Of a stretch of DNA of 41,285 bases, positions 40,158 to 41,285 are shown piece after piece. The stretch lies in assembly GCA_016286055.1 (NCBI GenBank), contig JAEERW010000022.1, positions 1-41,285 on the forward strand, given 5' to 3'. How positions within the stretch are numbered: the stretch's first letter is position 1; each line of letters opens with the position of its first letter. The position numbers and the translations under genes are program-made. This DNA comes from Bacteroidales bacterium (GTDB lineage: Bacteria > Bacteroidota > Bacteroidia > Bacteroidales > UBA3824). Under the pieces are notes generated by a model. It was not told the DNA's origin. It searched no databases and saw nothing but the letters and a program-made list of their open reading frames with translations.

Positions 40158-40709
40158 TTACTGTTTATTAACTTGTTTCTCTAAATCTTTCTTCGATACT
40201 CTATTCAGTAACTTGCCTTCCTTCCAGTTGACTTCAGGATAAGCGGCTTTCAGGTCTTCGCAGGCTTTCTTGATGCTGCTACCACCAGAGGTGGCGAAGG
40301 GAATAACGGTCTTACCCTTGAAGTCGTACGCCTCCATGAAGGTGTTGATAATTGTGGGGTAGGTGTACCACCAGATGGGGAAGCCGACGTAGATGACATC
40401 ATAGGCCTGCATATTTGTGAGTTTGTCCGTGATGGCTGGGCGAGATGACTTATCCTGCATCTCTACGCTGCTACGGCTCTGCTTGTCACGCCAGTCGAGG
40501 TCTGCATCTGTGTAGGGCTGTGCTGGCTTGATTTCGTGCAGTGTTCCACCTGTTACCTCTGCCAACTGCTGGGCCACATCCTTTGTCACACCTGAAGCCG
40601 AGAAATAGGCAACTAATACTTTGTTCATGTTTTTACTCTCCTTCTTTTGTGAGCATACACTCAGACTCATAGCCAAGAGTGCTGTCAATATCATTACTAT
40701 CTTTTTCAT
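40158..40709 (-). CDS. Exported flavodoxin-domain protein
   Basis: 183 aa. A signal-like N-terminus ([19 protein letters not shown]) has a non-ideal lipobox (LSVC, Cys19). Flavodoxin_4-type motifs follow: [21 protein letters not shown] (~31-51), [23 protein letters not shown] and [16 protein letters not shown]. An internal ATG at codon 28 would give a cytoplasmic form of normal length, so the true start is uncertain. Base composition is richer in GC than most of the window. It lies 3 bp after the CMD-cupin gene and is probably co-transcribed, a common pairing for quinone or aldehyde stress genes. Confidence 0.85.
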   Translation of the reverse strand: MKKIVMILTALLAMSLSVCSQKKESKNMNKVLVAYFSASGVTKDVAQQLAEVTGGTLHEIKPAQPYTDADLDWRDKQSRSSVEMQDKSSRPAITDKLTNMQAYDVIYVGFPIWWYTYPTIINTFMEAYDFKGKTVIPFATSGGSSIKKACEDLKAAYPEVNWKEGKLLNRVSKKDLEKQVNKQ

Positions 40710-40712
40710 ATC

Positions 40713-41285
40713 TTACTGTAGTTTGTTGTATATCTCATCCGTTACAGGTTCCAGCCACTCATGGCTTGCACCTTCTTTTACGTCTTTATGATACGTCAGA
40801 TGCTGGAACCATGAGTCTTTGGCTGCACCGTGCCAGTGCTTCACCTCGGCGGGAATAGCGATGACGGTGCCAGGAGTCATTTCCACAGGCTCCTTGCCCC
40901 ATTCCTGATACCAGCCGCGACCTGCTACGCAGATCAGTACCTGCACCTGTTTGTGATGGATATGCCAATTGTTGCGGCAGCGTGGCTCGAAGGTGACATT
41001 ATGTACATCACCGCCAACGTTGGACAAATAACTATTGCCGATGAAATACTGCGCATAGCCCGTGTTGGGTTCGCCCTTCGGCCATTTACTCTTCAGCGTG
41101 TACCCTTCTTTATCAAGCCAAGCACAGAGCTCGTCGACGAGTTCTTGCGGGTTGCCCATATTTACGGCGCCCTTCTTGTGGGCAGTCAACTGGGGGGCAA
41201 CACCTTCGAGACCGCTCAGTGCGGCAACGGTCACTATTTCGCGGTCGGCATTTGTGAGGTGGTCGCCGGCGAAAAGGTCGCCAAA
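40713..41285 (-). CDS. Carboxymuconolactone decarboxylase-like + cupin fusion, N-terminus beyond window
   Basis: The frame is open to the window edge, so the N-terminal part is missing; the GTG at 41234 is not a trusted start. The first ~55 visible residues (LTNADREIVTVAALSGLEGV, then PQLTAHKKGAVNMG) are the end of a CMD/AhpD-like domain. The rest is a cupin: CRNNWHIHHKQVQVLICVAGRGWYQEWG, with His-x-His and a later Glu/His set (GTVIAIPAEVKHWHGA) as the metal-binding residues. CMD-cupin fusions are oxidoreductase or stress-linked proteins of uncertain substrate. Confidence 0.85.
   Translation of the reverse strand, partial: FGDLFAGDHLTNADREIVTVAALSGLEGVAPQLTAHKKGAVNMGNPQELVDELCAWLDKEGYTLKSKWPKGEPNTGYAQYFIGNSYLSNVGGDVHNVTFEPRCRNNWHIHHKQVQVLICVAGRGWYQEWGKEPVEMTPGTVIAIPAEVKHWHGAAKDSWFQHLTYHKDVKEGASHEWLEPVTDEIYNKLQ

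Overview
This 41 kb window reads as a chromosome segment from a gut-type Bacteroidales (phylum Bacteroidota). The grounds are promoters of the TTG-N20-TAnnTTTG type, almost no Shine-Dalgarno sites, TonB receptors paired with lipoproteins whose Cys is followed by an Asp-rich stretch (the surface-export signal), and families typical of the phylum (DUF4374, DUF4876, DUF6850-like, DUF2023). No rRNA, tRNA, CRISPR array, transposase or integrase was seen.

Layout. (1) 1-6.3 kb is a defence patch. It holds the 3' end of a DUF2326 (ABC-three-component ATPase) gene, then a minus-strand cassette of a Z1-family helicase carrying a C-terminal EF-Tu-domain-II-like barrel, an EVE + PD-(D/E)XK nuclease, and a 121-aa protein of unknown function. 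No methyltransferase is present. (2) 6.6-9.9 kb has a beta-barrel protein divergent from a WYL regulator, a guanidinium-exporter-type SMR protein behind three tandem dyads, and a lipoprotein. (3) 9.9-21.2 kb has a TetR regulator, a WG-repeat secreted protein, and a long operon of RND exporter, LolA-like (DUF1329-type) protein, DUF1302-type outer-membrane protein, small membrane protein and a heterodimeric ABC transporter. (4) 21.3-28.2 kb (minus) is an operon of Cys-rich lipoprotein, DUF4876 lipoprotein, TonB receptor, DUF6850-like barrel and a flavinylated FMN-binding lipoprotein. (5) 28.4-31.8 kb (minus) is a translationally coupled DUF6110-like / P1B-ATPase / ZIP cluster that resembles ferrosome (fez) loci. 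(6) 32.0-36.4 kb has flavodoxin, DUF2023, a TonB receptor and a XusB-like DUF4374 lipoprotein. (7) 36.4-38.9 kb is a low-GC two-gene cassette bracketed by a 53-bp direct repeat of the DUF4374 gene's 3' end. (8) 38.9-41.3 kb has GNAT, Bcp peroxiredoxin, a secreted flavodoxin and a partial CMD-cupin protein.

The strongest unifying observation is a shared promoter module. Six promoters (10566, 12677, 28245 minus, 31856 minus, 31950, 32897) each occupy exactly 48 bp: an 18-bp dyad of consensus about ATCCCTATTTTTAGGTAT whose last base is the first base of the -33 triplet, then 20 bp, then TAnnTTTG. They drive flavodoxin, both TonB receptor operons, the ferrosome-like operon, the RND/ABC operon and the WG-repeat gene. 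The simplest reading is one iron- or metal-starvation regulon spanning about 26 kb. The regulator is not identified.
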